A stretch of DNA of 64,000 bases from Flavobacteriales bacterium. GTDB taxonomy: Bacteria; Bacteroidota; Bacteroidia; Flavobacteriales; Flavobacteriaceae. Each line of letters opens with the position of its first letter. Within the stretch, counting starts at the first letter, position 1. The notes beneath the pieces are model-generated. The model did no database searches. It worked only from the letters and a program-made list of their open reading frames with translations, and had not been told where the DNA came from. This document shows, one piece after another, positions 36,918 through 46,929 of this stretch. The stretch is from NCBI GenBank assembly GCA_011524905.1, contig WTJI01000020.1, forward strand, positions 10,747 to 74,746. Reading direction: 5' to 3'. Position numbers and translations under genes: made by a program.

Positions 36918-37709
36918 ATGGAATTGCCAAAAAACTTTCTCTTTGAACTTAACAACCACATAGCGACTGTCACACTTAATAGACCAAAGGCGCTGAATGC
37001 GCTGAACAAAGATGTGATGGAAGAACTACATGATTTCTTTAGCAATCAACTGCCACAAATGGGTTGTAAGGGAGTTGTTTTAACAGGAAGCGGAGACCGA
37101 GCTTTTGCAGCAGGAGCCGACATCAAAGAGTTTATGACCATGGATCGCATTCAAATGGAAGCCCAATCTAAATTGGGGCATCAACTTATGTTTGCCATCG
37201 AAAAAAGTCCGATTCCCGTTGTAGCTGCCATCGAAGGATATGCTTTAGGGGGTGGTTTCGAATTGGCACTTGCTTGCCATTTGCGGGTCGGCTCTGAAAA
37301 AGCACGAATGGGAAATCCCGAAGTAAATCTCGGTATAATACCTGGTTATGGAGCCACACAACGCCTTCCGCAACTGGTCGGCCGCGGACGCAGTCTTGAT
37401 ATCATGATGACAGCACGCATGATAGACGCCAATGAAGCATTGGAATGGGGGTTGCTCAATCGAATTGCTCCCGTCGGAAAAACCGTATCAGTAGCAAAGG
37501 AAATTATCACACTAATTGGCACCAAAGGCCCCATGGCTATCACCAAAGTCATTGAGACAGTTGATGCCTACTATGATAAAAATAAAGATGGGTTTGCCGA
37601 GGAAGTAGCCACTTTTGGTAGTTTATCTGCACTAGACGAATTCAAAGAAGGCACAAAGGCTTTTGTAGAAAATAGACCTGTAAATTTTAAAAATCAGGAT
37701 GGAATTTAA
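36918..37709 (+). CDS. Enoyl-CoA hydratase/isomerase
   Basis: ALNALNKDV, AFAAGADIKEF, GYALGGGFELALAC, NPEVNLGIIPGYGATQRL. Confidence 0.94.
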   Translation: MELPKNFLFELNNHIATVTLNRPKALNALNKDVMEELHDFFSNQLPQMGCKGVVLTGSGDRAFAAGADIKEFMTMDRIQMEAQSKLGHQLMFAIEKSPIPVVAAIEGYALGGGFELALACHLRVGSEKARMGNPEVNLGIIPGYGATQRLPQLVGRGRSLDIMMTARMIDANEALEWGLLNRIAPVGKTVSVAKEIITLIGTKGPMAITKVIETVDAYYDKNKDGFAEEVATFGSLSALDEFKEGTKAFVENRPVNFKNQDGI

Positions 37710-38859
37710 ACTTTCAGAAGAACACCTTGCCGTACGAGAAGCTGCCAAAGACTTTGCCGAAACACGCTTGTTAGAAGGTGTAATCGAAAGGGACAACAAC
37801 CGGGTTCATCCAACCGAGCAAGTCAAAGAAATGGGTGCATTGGGCTTTATGGGTATTATGACCAGCCCACAATATGGTGGGAGTGGTATGGACACATTAT
37901 CCTATGCCCTAGCCATTGAAGAAATTGCCAAAATTGATGCAAGTGCTGCAGTAATTATGAGCGCACACAACTCGCTTTGTCTTTGGGCAATAGAAGCCTA
38001 CGGTACAGAAGAACAAAAACATAAATATCTCTCACCTTTAGCAAAAGGACTGGCCTTAGGCTGCTTTTGTCTTTCTGAACCAGAGGCTGGAAGCGATGCA
38101 ACTATGCAACGAACAACCGCTATCGATAAAGGTGATCACTACTTACTAAATGGTGTGAAAAATTGGATCACCAATGGCGGACAATCTGAATATCAACTTG
38201 TCATTGCACAAACTGACCCTGAAAAAAAACACCGAGGCATCAATGCGCTCATTATTGAGAAAAACTGGCAAGGTGTTACCATTGGACCAAAAGAAGACAA
38301 ACTGGGAATCCGCTCTTCTGACACACATGCGATCAATTATACTGATGTCAAAGTGCCTAAGGCCAATAGGCTCGGGGCCGATGGTTTTGGTTTTAAGCTT
38401 GCCATGCAAATTCTCGAAGGTGGACGCATTGGAATTGCGGCACAAGCTTTGGGTATTGCAGCGGGTGCCTACGAACGCTCAGTAGCCTATGCACAAGAAA
38501 GAAAAGCCTTCGGTAAACCGATAGCTGAACACCAAGCCATTGCTTTCAAATTAGCTGACATGGCAGTTGACATTGAAGCGGCTCGAATGCTGGTGTATCG
38601 TGCAGCCTTTCTCAAAGATCAAAAACAAGACTATGGATATGCTAGTGCTATGGCCAAATTAAAAGCCTCTGAAGTCGCCATGAAACACACCATAGAAGCC
38701 GTGCAAATTCATGGAGGTAATGGTTATGTCAAAGAATACCATGTGGAAAGAATGATGCGAGATGCCAAAATCACCCAAATCTATGAAGGTACTTCAGAAA
38801 TACACAAAATTATTTTAGCTAGAAATATATTGAAAGGTGAACTTGCTTTGCCGCTATAA
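37699..38859 (+). CDS. Acyl-CoA dehydrogenase (short-chain/butyryl-CoA type)
   Basis: CFCLSEPEAGSDA, NWITNGG, QIHGGNGYVKEYHVERMMRDAKITQIYEGTSEI. Confidence 0.94.
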   Translation: MEFKLSEEHLAVREAAKDFAETRLLEGVIERDNNRVHPTEQVKEMGALGFMGIMTSPQYGGSGMDTLSYALAIEEIAKIDASAAVIMSAHNSLCLWAIEAYGTEEQKHKYLSPLAKGLALGCFCLSEPEAGSDATMQRTTAIDKGDHYLLNGVKNWITNGGQSEYQLVIAQTDPEKKHRGINALIIEKNWQGVTIGPKEDKLGIRSSDTHAINYTDVKVPKANRLGADGFGFKLAMQILEGGRIGIAAQALGIAAGAYERSVAYAQERKAFGKPIAEHQAIAFKLADMAVDIEAARMLVYRAAFLKDQKQDYGYASAMAKLKASEVAMKHTIEAVQIHGGNGYVKEYHVERMMRDAKITQIYEGTSEIHKIILARNILKGELALPL

Positions 38860-38878
38860 CGATTAATACTTTTAAAAA

Positions 38879-39625
38879 ATGAAAATTTTAGTTTGTATTA
38901 GCCATGTTCCTGACACGACATCAAAGATCAACTTTGTGGAAGGAGATACGCAATTTGATACCCAAGGGGTACAATACATTATTAACCCCAACGACGAATT
39001 TGGATTGACACGCGCCATGTGGTTCAAAGAAAAAAATGGTGCTAGTGTTGATGTGATTAATGTGGGTGGCCCAGAAACTGAGGCCACACTCAGAAAAGCG
39101 CTAGCCATTGGGGCAGACAATGCCATTCGCGTCAATACCCCAGCCAAAGAAGCCATTCAGGTTGCCAAAGAAATTGTGTCTGTCATCCAACAAAACCAAT
39201 ATGATTTGATCATTGCTGGCCGAGAATCCATTGATTACAATGGTGGAATGGTTCCTGGGATGATTGCTGCTCTAACAGGAATGAATTATCTGAACAACTG
39301 CATCGGCCTTGAAATTGATGCGAATTTAGCAACAGCAATACGAGAAATGGACGGCGGAAAAGAGACGGTAACAGCACCGCTTCCGCTTGTAATTGGAGCA
39401 CAAAAGGGATTGGTAGAAGAAAGTGATTTAAGAATACCCAATATGCGTGGGATTATGATGGCACGAAAAAAACCCCTGACTGTCATGGAACCACAGGAAA
39501 TGAGCGAACAAGTAACCTCTGTTTCCTTTGAAAAACCTGCTCCAAAAGGAGATGTGAAATTAATAGATCCCGAAAATATTGATGAATTGATCGCTTTACT
39601 TCACAATGAAGCAAAAGTGATTTAA
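38879..39625 (+). CDS. etfB: Electron transfer flavoprotein subunit beta
   Basis: EtfB-type text: MKILVCISHVPDT, IIAGRESIDYNGGMVPGMIA, DLRIPNMRGIMMARKKPL. Confidence 0.94.
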   Translation: MKILVCISHVPDTTSKINFVEGDTQFDTQGVQYIINPNDEFGLTRAMWFKEKNGASVDVINVGGPETEATLRKALAIGADNAIRVNTPAKEAIQVAKEIVSVIQQNQYDLIIAGRESIDYNGGMVPGMIAALTGMNYLNNCIGLEIDANLATAIREMDGGKETVTAPLPLVIGAQKGLVEESDLRIPNMRGIMMARKKPLTVMEPQEMSEQVTSVSFEKPAPKGDVKLIDPENIDELIALLHNEAKVI

Positions 39626-39639
39626 CTAAAAAAAATAGT

Positions 39640-40596
39640 ATGTCAGTAGTAATATATGCCGAATCAGAAAAAGGACAATTAAAAAAAATCGCCCTAGAAT
39701 TGGCTTCCTATGGAAAAGCCATTGCAGCAGAACTCCAAACGGAATTAGTAGCGGTAACAATTAATTGTGAGAATAATGAAAGTCTAGGTGAATATGGTGT
39801 TGATAAAGTGCTAACTGTTGAGCACCAAGGCGCCTTCAATGCCCAGCAATATGCAACTATTATTGCGGAGGCAGCCAGAAGCCAATCTGTTGCAGTCGCC
39901 GTTGTAAGTTCTAGTGCAGACAGCAGATTCTTAGCACCACTCTTAGCAATCCAACTCGAAGCAGGATATGTGTCTAACGTTGTTGCAACTCCCATAAGCA
40001 CAAGTCCTTTTCAAGTCAAACGTTCTGTTTTCACCAATAAAGCATTTAATATCAGTGAAATAAATACAGAAGTGAAACTCATTGGCCTATCCAAAAACGC
40101 CTTTGGTCTTCACCCTCATCCTACAACCGCTACTGTATCTTCATTTGAAGCCAGTTCCAATACTTCCACCATGGAAGTGCAATCAGTTGACCAAGCTAGT
40201 GATAGTGTTACCATTGCTGATGCTGAAATCGTTGTATCGGGTGGACGAGGATTGAAAGGGCCTGAAAACTGGCATTTAATTGAAAACCTTGCAAGCACCC
40301 TTGGAGCTGCAACAGCTTGTTCTAAGCCTGTATCTGATATGGGATGGCGCCCCCACAGTGAACACGTTGGTCAGACGGGAAAACCAGTTGCATCTAATCT
40401 ATATATCGCCATAGGTGTTTCTGGTGCCATTCAACATTTGGCAGGTATTAATGCCTCCAAGGTTAAAGTCGTCATCAATAGCGATCCCGAAGCGCCTTTT
40501 TTCAAAGCTGCTGATTATGGTATCGTTGGGGATGCTTTTGAGGTTGTACCTAAAATGATTGAAAAATTCAAAGCCTTTCAGGCAGAAAACGCCTAG
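39640..40596 (+). CDS. etfA: Electron transfer flavoprotein subunit alpha
   Basis: VVSGGRGLKGPENW, VGQTGKPVASNLYIAIGVSGAIQHLAGI, VINSDPEAPFFKAADYGIVGD. Confidence 0.95.
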   Translation: MSVVIYAESEKGQLKKIALELASYGKAIAAELQTELVAVTINCENNESLGEYGVDKVLTVEHQGAFNAQQYATIIAEAARSQSVAVAVVSSSADSRFLAPLLAIQLEAGYVSNVVATPISTSPFQVKRSVFTNKAFNISEINTEVKLIGLSKNAFGLHPHPTTATVSSFEASSNTSTMEVQSVDQASDSVTIADAEIVVSGGRGLKGPENWHLIENLASTLGAATACSKPVSDMGWRPHSEHVGQTGKPVASNLYIAIGVSGAIQHLAGINASKVKVVINSDPEAPFFKAADYGIVGDAFEVVPKMIEKFKAFQAENA

Positions 40597-40964
40597 TCTT
40601 GTATTTTTTGTTTGTTGCCTTGTTTGTCAACGGCAACAAAAACAATGTCACAAGCACAGTTTTCCAATCGTCTATTGGAAACTAAGTTTTCGCTACATAC
40701 AGTTACGTGCATCCTTATGGAAGTGGTTCCCTTTTGGAGCACTCGTGCATGCAGATGAACTAAATCACCAATAGAAATAGGATTAATAAATTCTATCCCG
40801 TCTACATATTTAGTGACACAGTACTTATGGGTATGTTGTACTGCAAGCGCATAAGCTGCCTCGTCAATCCACTTCATCACATTGCCTCCATGAACCGATC
40901 CAAAATAATTAACATCGGTTGGTTGTGCTAAAAAAGACATTTCTATTTCGTTGTTTTTCTTCAT
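40593..40964 (-). CDS. Acyl-CoA thioesterase (hotdog fold)
   Basis: NYFGSVHGGNVMKWIDEAAY...CVTKYVDGIEFINPISIGDLVHLHARV. Confidence 0.92.
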   Translation of the reverse strand: MKKNNEIEMSFLAQPTDVNYFGSVHGGNVMKWIDEAAYALAVQHTHKYCVTKYVDGIEFINPISIGDLVHLHARVLQKGTTSIRMHVTVCSENLVSNRRLENCACDIVFVAVDKQGNKQKIQD

Positions 40965-40989
40965 GGTTGTATTTGCATTTGACTATTGG

Positions 40990-40997
40990 CAAAATTA
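40990..40997 (-). promoter_or_regulatory. Predicted -7 box TAATTTTG for thioesterase gene
   Basis: Exact TAnnTTTG on minus strand, 26 nt upstream of the ATG. Confidence 0.45.
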
Positions 40998-41027
40998 TAG
41001 TTAAAATTACAGCTATTGATAACCATA

Positions 41028-41594
41028 ATGTATCGTTTCATCCTGGCTTTTTTGTTTGTAAGTATAATCAAAGGGCCTCTACATGCCCAAAAAAGAAAAG
41101 TACTCCGCCCACAAAAGCCTCTAGTGGTTTTGAATACCAATCGGACTTTGAATGCCGCCAAAGCCAAGCGGGCCTTTTTTTTGAAGGAAAAATTAAATCC
41201 TTTACAACTTGATTCAATTGCGGTAAAACACAGACTCCGATTTGTAGAACTTTATGCCGAAAGAAATTTGGTTGGTCAACTTGGATGTGAAATTTTTACC
41301 GCCCTATATAATCTCTCAAACGACAACTTTATATCCCATAAAAGTATGCGCTTGGTAAGCACAGAAAAAGACCCTCAATTGGTCCGAAAAAAACTTCCCC
41401 TAATCAAACAAATACTAACAGAAGAGAAAATTTTTGACTTAGACCTTCCAGTAAGAGTATCTCACGTTTCAGGATCTAGTTTGGGCTTGTATTTCGACAT
41501 TGATTTTACACTTCGAGACACTTTAATTCAGGCTCATGTTGACTACAGGTATAACAACAAAAAAAGTCGTATCATTGTCTATGATGACCAATAA
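41028..41594 (+). CDS. Secreted hypothetical protein
   Basis: Signal peptide MYRFILAFLFVSIIKGPLHAQ beginning at Met 41028. Confidence 0.7.
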   Translation: MYRFILAFLFVSIIKGPLHAQKRKVLRPQKPLVVLNTNRTLNAAKAKRAFFLKEKLNPLQLDSIAVKHRLRFVELYAERNLVGQLGCEIFTALYNLSNDNFISHKSMRLVSTEKDPQLVRKKLPLIKQILTEEKIFDLDLPVRVSHVSGSSLGLYFDIDFTLRDTLIQAHVDYRYNNKKSRIIVYDDQ

Positions 41595-42345
41595 AATATA
41601 TTTCCTGCTTGCTTTATTTGTGCACATGAGTATTGTGAATGCGCAACAAAGCATAGACACACTTGTTTATCATTCAGCCCAACAAAAAACAGTTTTTATC
41701 TTGACTGCCACAGCTGGCTATTATCATAAAGAAGCTATTCCTGCTGGTAAACAATTACTCCAAAAGTTGGCTGAAAAAAACACGTTCAACCTGATGCATT
41801 CAAGCCAATCAAAAGCTTTGGAGGCAATGGATTTATCACAAACAGCAGCTGTTGTTTTTTTATGTACTACCTTAGACATTTTAGACAAGAAACAAGAAGA
41901 AGTTTTCCAGGGATTTATCAGAAATGGCGGCGGGTTTGTTGGTATTCATGCGGCGGCGGACACCGAATACGATTGGCCATGGTACGGTCAATTGGTCGGC
42001 GCTTATTTTGAATCTCATCCGCCAGGCACCCCCCTTGCTAGGCTCACAACAATTGATCCACAAAATCCGTTTACCAATCACCTGCCACAATCATGGGAAA
42101 TCTATGATGAATGGTATAATTATAATTTTCAAAACCCAAACATTATAAGCTTGCTTAATTTGGAAGAATCAAGTTACGCAGGTGGAAAAAATGGACCAAA
42201 ACATCCTATCAGTTGGTACCATTCATTTGATGGAGGACGATCATTCTATACCGGTCTAGGTCATAAAGCAGAAGTTTATGAAGACCCCCGCTTTGTTCAG
42301 TTTTTAGAGAAAGGACTGGCCTATGCTATGGGTGTCTCATTTTAA
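41581..42345 (+). CDS. ThuA domain-containing secreted protein
   Basis: GFVGIHAAADTEYDWPWYGQLVGAYFESHP, PISWYHSFDGGRSFYTGLGH; start at Met 41581 or 41584. Confidence 0.92.
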   Translation: MMTNKIYFLLALFVHMSIVNAQQSIDTLVYHSAQQKTVFILTATAGYYHKEAIPAGKQLLQKLAEKNTFNLMHSSQSKALEAMDLSQTAAVVFLCTTLDILDKKQEEVFQGFIRNGGGFVGIHAAADTEYDWPWYGQLVGAYFESHPPGTPLARLTTIDPQNPFTNHLPQSWEIYDEWYNYNFQNPNIISLLNLEESSYAGGKNGPKHPISWYHSFDGGRSFYTGLGHKAEVYEDPRFVQFLEKGLAYAMGVSF

Positions 42346-42602
42346 AGAGTTCTTTCTTTTTGAAATTCCTCAATCCACAAATGATCTTTTGTTGTTATTC
42401 CGTTGGTCTCATGTGTCCACAACTCTAGAACTACCTCATTATAAAGATTGACAATTCTTGGGTGGTGTTGTAGTCTTTCTGATAAAATGCCCACTTTATT
42501 GATAAATGACAATGCCGCTTGAAAATCTTCAAAAATAAATCCCTGTGAAAAACGATTTTCTGAAAACTGCCACCCCCATTTTTTCCAATTATCTAACGTC
42601 AT
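42342..42602 (-). CDS. 4a-hydroxytetrahydrobiopterin dehydratase (pterin carbinolamine dehydratase)
   Basis: PCD signature ERLQHHPRIVNLYNEVVLELWTHETNGITTKDHLWIEEF. Confidence 0.92.
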   Translation of the reverse strand: MTLDNWKKWGWQFSENRFSQGFIFEDFQAALSFINKVGILSERLQHHPRIVNLYNEVVLELWTHETNGITTKDHLWIEEFQKERTL

Positions 42603-42610
42603 AAGTCCGA

Positions 42611-43603
42611 TTAAGGTTTTAATTTGATCCGTGCTAATCGATCAAAAGTTGTGACATAAAGATAGGTTTCTGTGGTATCGAAAGCACAATTTGTGATTGC
42701 TTTTCCAAAATTTATAGTCCCCATTAATTCTCCTGTCGGCGAAAGGATAAGAATTCCATTGGGTCCAGTTGTAAAAATATGCCCAGATGAGTGGACCTTC
42801 ATCCCATCAAAATTACCGTCATATTTAGCCGCCAATTTGGATCCATCAAAAAAAACATCTTCCTGCCAATTGTTTGTTACTTCGTAGCGCATCATCAGTG
42901 GCATTTTAGGGTCAGAATTATTGACATACAAATAGCGTTCATCTAATGACAAAGCAATACCGTTGGGTCTACTGAGTTCTTTGGAGATAAGAATGACTTC
43001 TCCAGCGGCACTGTATTGAAAAATTCCATTGAACGGAATTTCCCTGTACAATTCTTCATCATAACTATTGGTTTCCTTGTTGTATAAGCCATAAGGGGGA
43101 TCAGTAAAATAAAAATCTCCCTTTCTACTGATTACCAAATCGTTTGGGCTATTAAACCTTTTGCCTTGATACGTGTCCACCAACGTCCCAAATGTTGGTT
43201 TTGTCCCTTCAATAGCTTCAATATATGCTACTCGGCGGTCACCATGCTGACATAAGATTAATTGATTCCCATAATAAACCACTCCGTTGGCGCCGTTGGA
43301 CCCGTTCTCAAAAGTTGGAGCATAGGATGTAAAGCCACTTGGGGCTAAATACACAGAAACGCCTTGTCCCTCTTTCCATAGATACATCTTGTTAGCAGCT
43401 ACATCAGTAAATAGTAAGCCTTGGTGCTGTGGACTCCATACTGGACCCTCAGAAACTTCATAAACCTTATCTGTGAGATATTCAATTGATGCCTGTGCTG
43501 ATATTATATCTGTCAATTCAGGATTAATGATGGTAACATCATCTCCGGAAGAACTTGAACAGGAAGCAAAAATTAAAGTGGCTAAGAGAATTATTTTTTT
43601 CAT
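42611..43603 (-). CDS. SMP-30/gluconolactonase family lipoprotein
   Basis: EGPVWSPQHQGLLFTDVAANKMYLW, NGVVY, SPNDLVISRKGDFYFTDPPYGL, SRPNGIALSLDERYLYVNNSD; lipobox FASCSSS. Confidence 0.92.
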   Translation of the reverse strand: MKKIILLATLIFASCSSSSGDDVTIINPELTDIISAQASIEYLTDKVYEVSEGPVWSPQHQGLLFTDVAANKMYLWKEGQGVSVYLAPSGFTSYAPTFENGSNGANGVVYYGNQLILCQHGDRRVAYIEAIEGTKPTFGTLVDTYQGKRFNSPNDLVISRKGDFYFTDPPYGLYNKETNSYDEELYREIPFNGIFQYSAAGEVILISKELSRPNGIALSLDERYLYVNNSDPKMPLMMRYEVTNNWQEDVFFDGSKLAAKYDGNFDGMKVHSSGHIFTTGPNGILILSPTGELMGTINFGKAITNCAFDTTETYLYVTTFDRLARIKLKP

Positions 43604-43661
43604 CCTTCTGTAATTACGTCCCAAAAATAAAGCTTTTTAAAAATGGAAATATCTCTGGTTG

Positions 43662-45002
43662 CTATACCCAAAAATTAATAAAACACGCCATTGCAAAGCC
43701 CGTTACTGCCAAAATGGTTGTCATTACTGTCCATGATCGAAATGTTTGCTTTTCGGTCATACCAAGATATTGACTTACCAGCCAAAAACCGCTATCATTG
43801 ACATGAGAAAAAATTGAAGCCCCAGAAGCAATTGCAACAACCAATAAACTGAGTTGAAAAGAACCTAAAGTAGTATTTTCAATTAGTGGTGCCATGATAC
43901 CAGCAGCAGTGATCATGGCTACTGTGGAAGAACCTTGTAAAATTCTAACTATGGCTGCGGTGCCAAAGGCAACTATCAAGAAAGAGTCTTGATTCCCAAA
44001 CCACATTTGCGCCATCTCTACACCTATAGATGTAGTAATCAGCATTTCTTTTAGTGCTCCCCCAGCACCTGTAAGCAGAATTATGGAACCTGCTGGTGCC
44101 AAAGAGGCTAAGCTAATCTTTAATAGAACAGATCGAGAATACCCTCGAACCACACCCAAAAGATACCATGCCAACAGGTTGGCAATAATCAATGCGGCAA
44201 AAGGATGGCCAAGAAACAATAATGTTTGAGAAAATATTGTTGGCAAGGCCACAATAACACCTGCTTTTATAAGGGCTTTAACAACGATTAAAATTAAAGG
44301 CAAAAGGAGAATAGATAAAATTACATGCAGCTTGGGGGGTGCTATGGTTGGCGTATCATTGTTGCTTAACGTGTCTATTTTTGGGGCAGCAACAAAAATC
44401 TTTACAGCAACCAAGCGACCAAAAACAATCCCCGCGGCAACAGCAGCCGGAATCCCGGTCAACAACCCAGCTAGAATAACCCAGCCTAATTCTGCCCCTA
44501 AAATATCTGCTACCGCAATGGGTCCAGGCGTAGGGGGGATAAAAGCATGTGTAACCGCCAACCCAGCCAACAATGGCAGGGCGTACAGTAATAATGAATG
44601 GCCAGATTGTTTTTGTAAAGCGTATAAGACAGGAATCAAAATAATAAATGCTACATCAAAAAAGACTGGAATTGCCAAAATGAACCCAATAAGTAATAAT
44701 GCCCAGGGCGCATTTTTCTGCCCCGCTCTTGCAAGTAATTGCTGTGCCAGTTGCTGAGCTCCTCCTGTCTTTTCTAATAGCGCACCAAATAATGCCCCCA
44801 AGCCCACCACCGTAGCTACATAACCCAGGGTATTGCCCATTCCGTTTTGAATGGTATCAAATATTTTTTCACTCGGTATTCCTGACAGAATTCCAATTGA
44901 AATTGTTGCTATTAACAAAGCCAAAAAAGCAGGGATTTTTAATCGCAAAATCAAAAAAAGCAATAATGCCAAGCCGACAAGCAATGGTATCAGTATCGTC
45001 AT
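43662..45002 (-). CDS. gntP: GntP family gluconate:H+ symporter
   Basis: GntP-type hydrophobic transporter; HAFIPPTPGPIAVADILGA; HVNDSGFWLVSQYLGMTEKQTFRSWTVMTTI. Confidence 0.92.
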   Translation of the reverse strand: MTILIPLLVGLALLLFLILRLKIPAFLALLIATISIGILSGIPSEKIFDTIQNGMGNTLGYVATVVGLGALFGALLEKTGGAQQLAQQLLARAGQKNAPWALLLIGFILAIPVFFDVAFIILIPVLYALQKQSGHSLLLYALPLLAGLAVTHAFIPPTPGPIAVADILGAELGWVILAGLLTGIPAAVAAGIVFGRLVAVKIFVAAPKIDTLSNNDTPTIAPPKLHVILSILLLPLILIVVKALIKAGVIVALPTIFSQTLLFLGHPFAALIIANLLAWYLLGVVRGYSRSVLLKISLASLAPAGSIILLTGAGGALKEMLITTSIGVEMAQMWFGNQDSFLIVAFGTAAIVRILQGSSTVAMITAAGIMAPLIENTTLGSFQLSLLVVAIASGASIFSHVNDSGFWLVSQYLGMTEKQTFRSWTVMTTILAVTGFAMACFINFWV

Positions 45003-45004
45003 TT

Positions 45005-46417
45005 TTATTGCTTTGAACTTTTATGCCAAGGGCCATGTGCGCCCCTGTGCGATTCGTCTTGGGTCCAAGTCAATCCGTGGGCTCCAAAATAATCCCGTTG
45101 CGCTTGAATAAAATTACCTGTTGAACGTGCTTCTGTAATCCCCATCAAATATTGCCATGTAGCTGAAAAAGCGGGTAGTGGCACTTGCGTACTCATACCC
45201 CATTGGAGTAATTTTGACAAAGCCTTAAGGTTGACATTAAATTGTTTTGAGAATGCTTTTGTCTCTAATAAATTGGGATATTTTTCCAGTAGCTCCTCAC
45301 ATTGATACATTAATTCTGATTGGATAATACACCCTGCTGTCCAGGATCTTGCTGCTGTTGCTAGTGAAAAAGTCCATTCGTACTGTTTTTTGGCGTACTC
45401 TAAAATAGAAAATCCTTGGAGGTGATTGACCCAGCGTGCCAGGTCATACGCTTTTTTGATTGTATCAGCATCTGGTACTTTTGACTGTTGTATAGATTTC
45501 GATAAGGTTTTGGCCATTTTTTCACGGATTGCTTTTTGTGCAGAACTAAACCGTGCCTGCAGTGCTGCTGTCATAATGGTTGCAGGAAACCCTAATTCGG
45601 CGGCACTGATTGCTGACCATACCCCAGTCCCTTTGTGCTGAGTTACATCTTCGATAGCTTCGATTAGTAAGTCATTTTTACTTTTATAATTCATTAAGTC
45701 TGCACTAACGCCTAATAAATAACTTTGACTATCCGTATGTTGCCATTCTGCAAAAAGATGCCAAGGTGAGGCATCTTGTTGTCGCATCCAGGCGTATACC
45801 TCTGCCAATAGTTGCATTTCTCCATATTCAATCCCGTTGTGAATTGTTTTGACAAAATGTCCTGCACCACCAGTACCAAAATAGCCCAAGCAAGGGGTGC
45901 TATTTTTATTTTTAGCTACTATTTTTTCTAAGATAGCACGTACACTTTCAAAGTCCGATGGGTTGCCACCAACCATCATAGCAGGTCCCTTTAATGCTCC
46001 TGTTTCTCCCCCTGAGACCCCGATACCTAAAAAAGAAATACCTTGCTTTTTGAGATCACGATATCGTGATTGGGTGTTTTCAAAATGAGAATTGCCACCA
46101 TCGATAATCATATCCCCGGGACTTAATAGCTTAACCAAATCGGTCAAAACTGCATCAACAGCTGCCCCCGCTGGCACCATGACTATAATTTTACGCTTGG
46201 GGCGTAAGGCAGTTACAAATTCTTTAATATTTTCAAAAGCCAAGGAGTTGCTCAGTTCCGTATGTTCTTGACAACGACGCGCGGCAATTCGCTCTTCTTT
46301 TCCTTTTACAAACTGATTATATAAGGCCAGCGATACCCCATTTCTAGCCAAGTTCCGAGCCAGGGCCGTTCCCATAACCCCCAGGCCAATTATTCCCCAT
46401 TCTAATTGGTTTTTCAT
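45005..46417 (-). CDS. gnd: 6-phosphogluconate dehydrogenase (decarboxylating, NADP-dependent)
   Basis: IGLGVMGTALARNLARNG, IIDGGNSHFENTQSRYRDL, GVSGGETGALKGPAMMVGG, HNGIEYGEMQLLAEVY. Confidence 0.95.
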   Translation of the reverse strand: MKNQLEWGIIGLGVMGTALARNLARNGVSLALYNQFVKGKEERIAARRCQEHTELSNSLAFENIKEFVTALRPKRKIIVMVPAGAAVDAVLTDLVKLLSPGDMIIDGGNSHFENTQSRYRDLKKQGISFLGIGVSGGETGALKGPAMMVGGNPSDFESVRAILEKIVAKNKNSTPCLGYFGTGGAGHFVKTIHNGIEYGEMQLLAEVYAWMRQQDASPWHLFAEWQHTDSQSYLLGVSADLMNYKSKNDLLIEAIEDVTQHKGTGVWSAISAAELGFPATIMTAALQARFSSAQKAIREKMAKTLSKSIQQSKVPDADTIKKAYDLARWVNHLQGFSILEYAKKQYEWTFSLATAARSWTAGCIIQSELMYQCEELLEKYPNLLETKAFSKQFNVNLKALSKLLQWGMSTQVPLPAFSATWQYLMGITEARSTGNFIQAQRDYFGAHGLTWTQDESHRGAHGPWHKSSKQ

Positions 46418-46905
46418 CTGATTCGTGATATAACTAAATCAAGTTGTTGTTGAGTACTTAAGGCACAGGATAATACCAAAGCTTCACTTGGCTTTTCTAG
46501 AGCTGCCAACTGGCTTTGAAGTAAGTCTACTGGCATAAAATGATGTCTTTCTGCCATCCTCTTCTCAATAAGTGCAGCCTCCCCTTCTAAATAAACCCAA
46601 TATGGCGGCGGCTCCATACCTCGTGACAAAATATCACGGTAGGACTGTTTGAGCGCAGAACAAGCTAAAACAACAAATTGCTTAGGATCTTTTAATACTT
46701 TATTTAGACTTTCTAGCCAGGGCTGCCTGTCTATATCGTTAAGGGGAATCCCTTTTCTCATTTTATTTACATTGGCTTCCGAATGGTAGTCATCGCCTTC
46801 GATAAATGTTAAGTCTAGGTTATCTGCTAAAGCTTTGGCCAAAGTGGATTTTCCGCTTCCACTGACACCCATAACTACGATGTTAGCAGGATATGATTGT
46901 TTCAT
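46414..46905 (-). CDS. gntK: Gluconokinase
   Basis: VMGVSGSGKSTLAKALA, EGDDYHSEANVNKMRKGIPLNDIDRQPWL, ACSALKQSYRDILS, ERHHFMPVDLLQSQLAALE. Confidence 0.95.
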   Translation of the reverse strand: MKQSYPANIVVMGVSGSGKSTLAKALADNLDLTFIEGDDYHSEANVNKMRKGIPLNDIDRQPWLESLNKVLKDPKQFVVLACSALKQSYRDILSRGMEPPPYWVYLEGEAALIEKRMAERHHFMPVDLLQSQLAALEKPSEALVLSCALSTQQQLDLVISRIR

Positions 46906-46929
46906 GTATCAGCAAATTACTAAAATAAT

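Noticed and set aside
44332-44757. 141-aa plus ORF opposite GntP permease
   Set aside because: Antisense of a hydrophobic coding sequence; low-complexity Asn/Ala/Ile composition.
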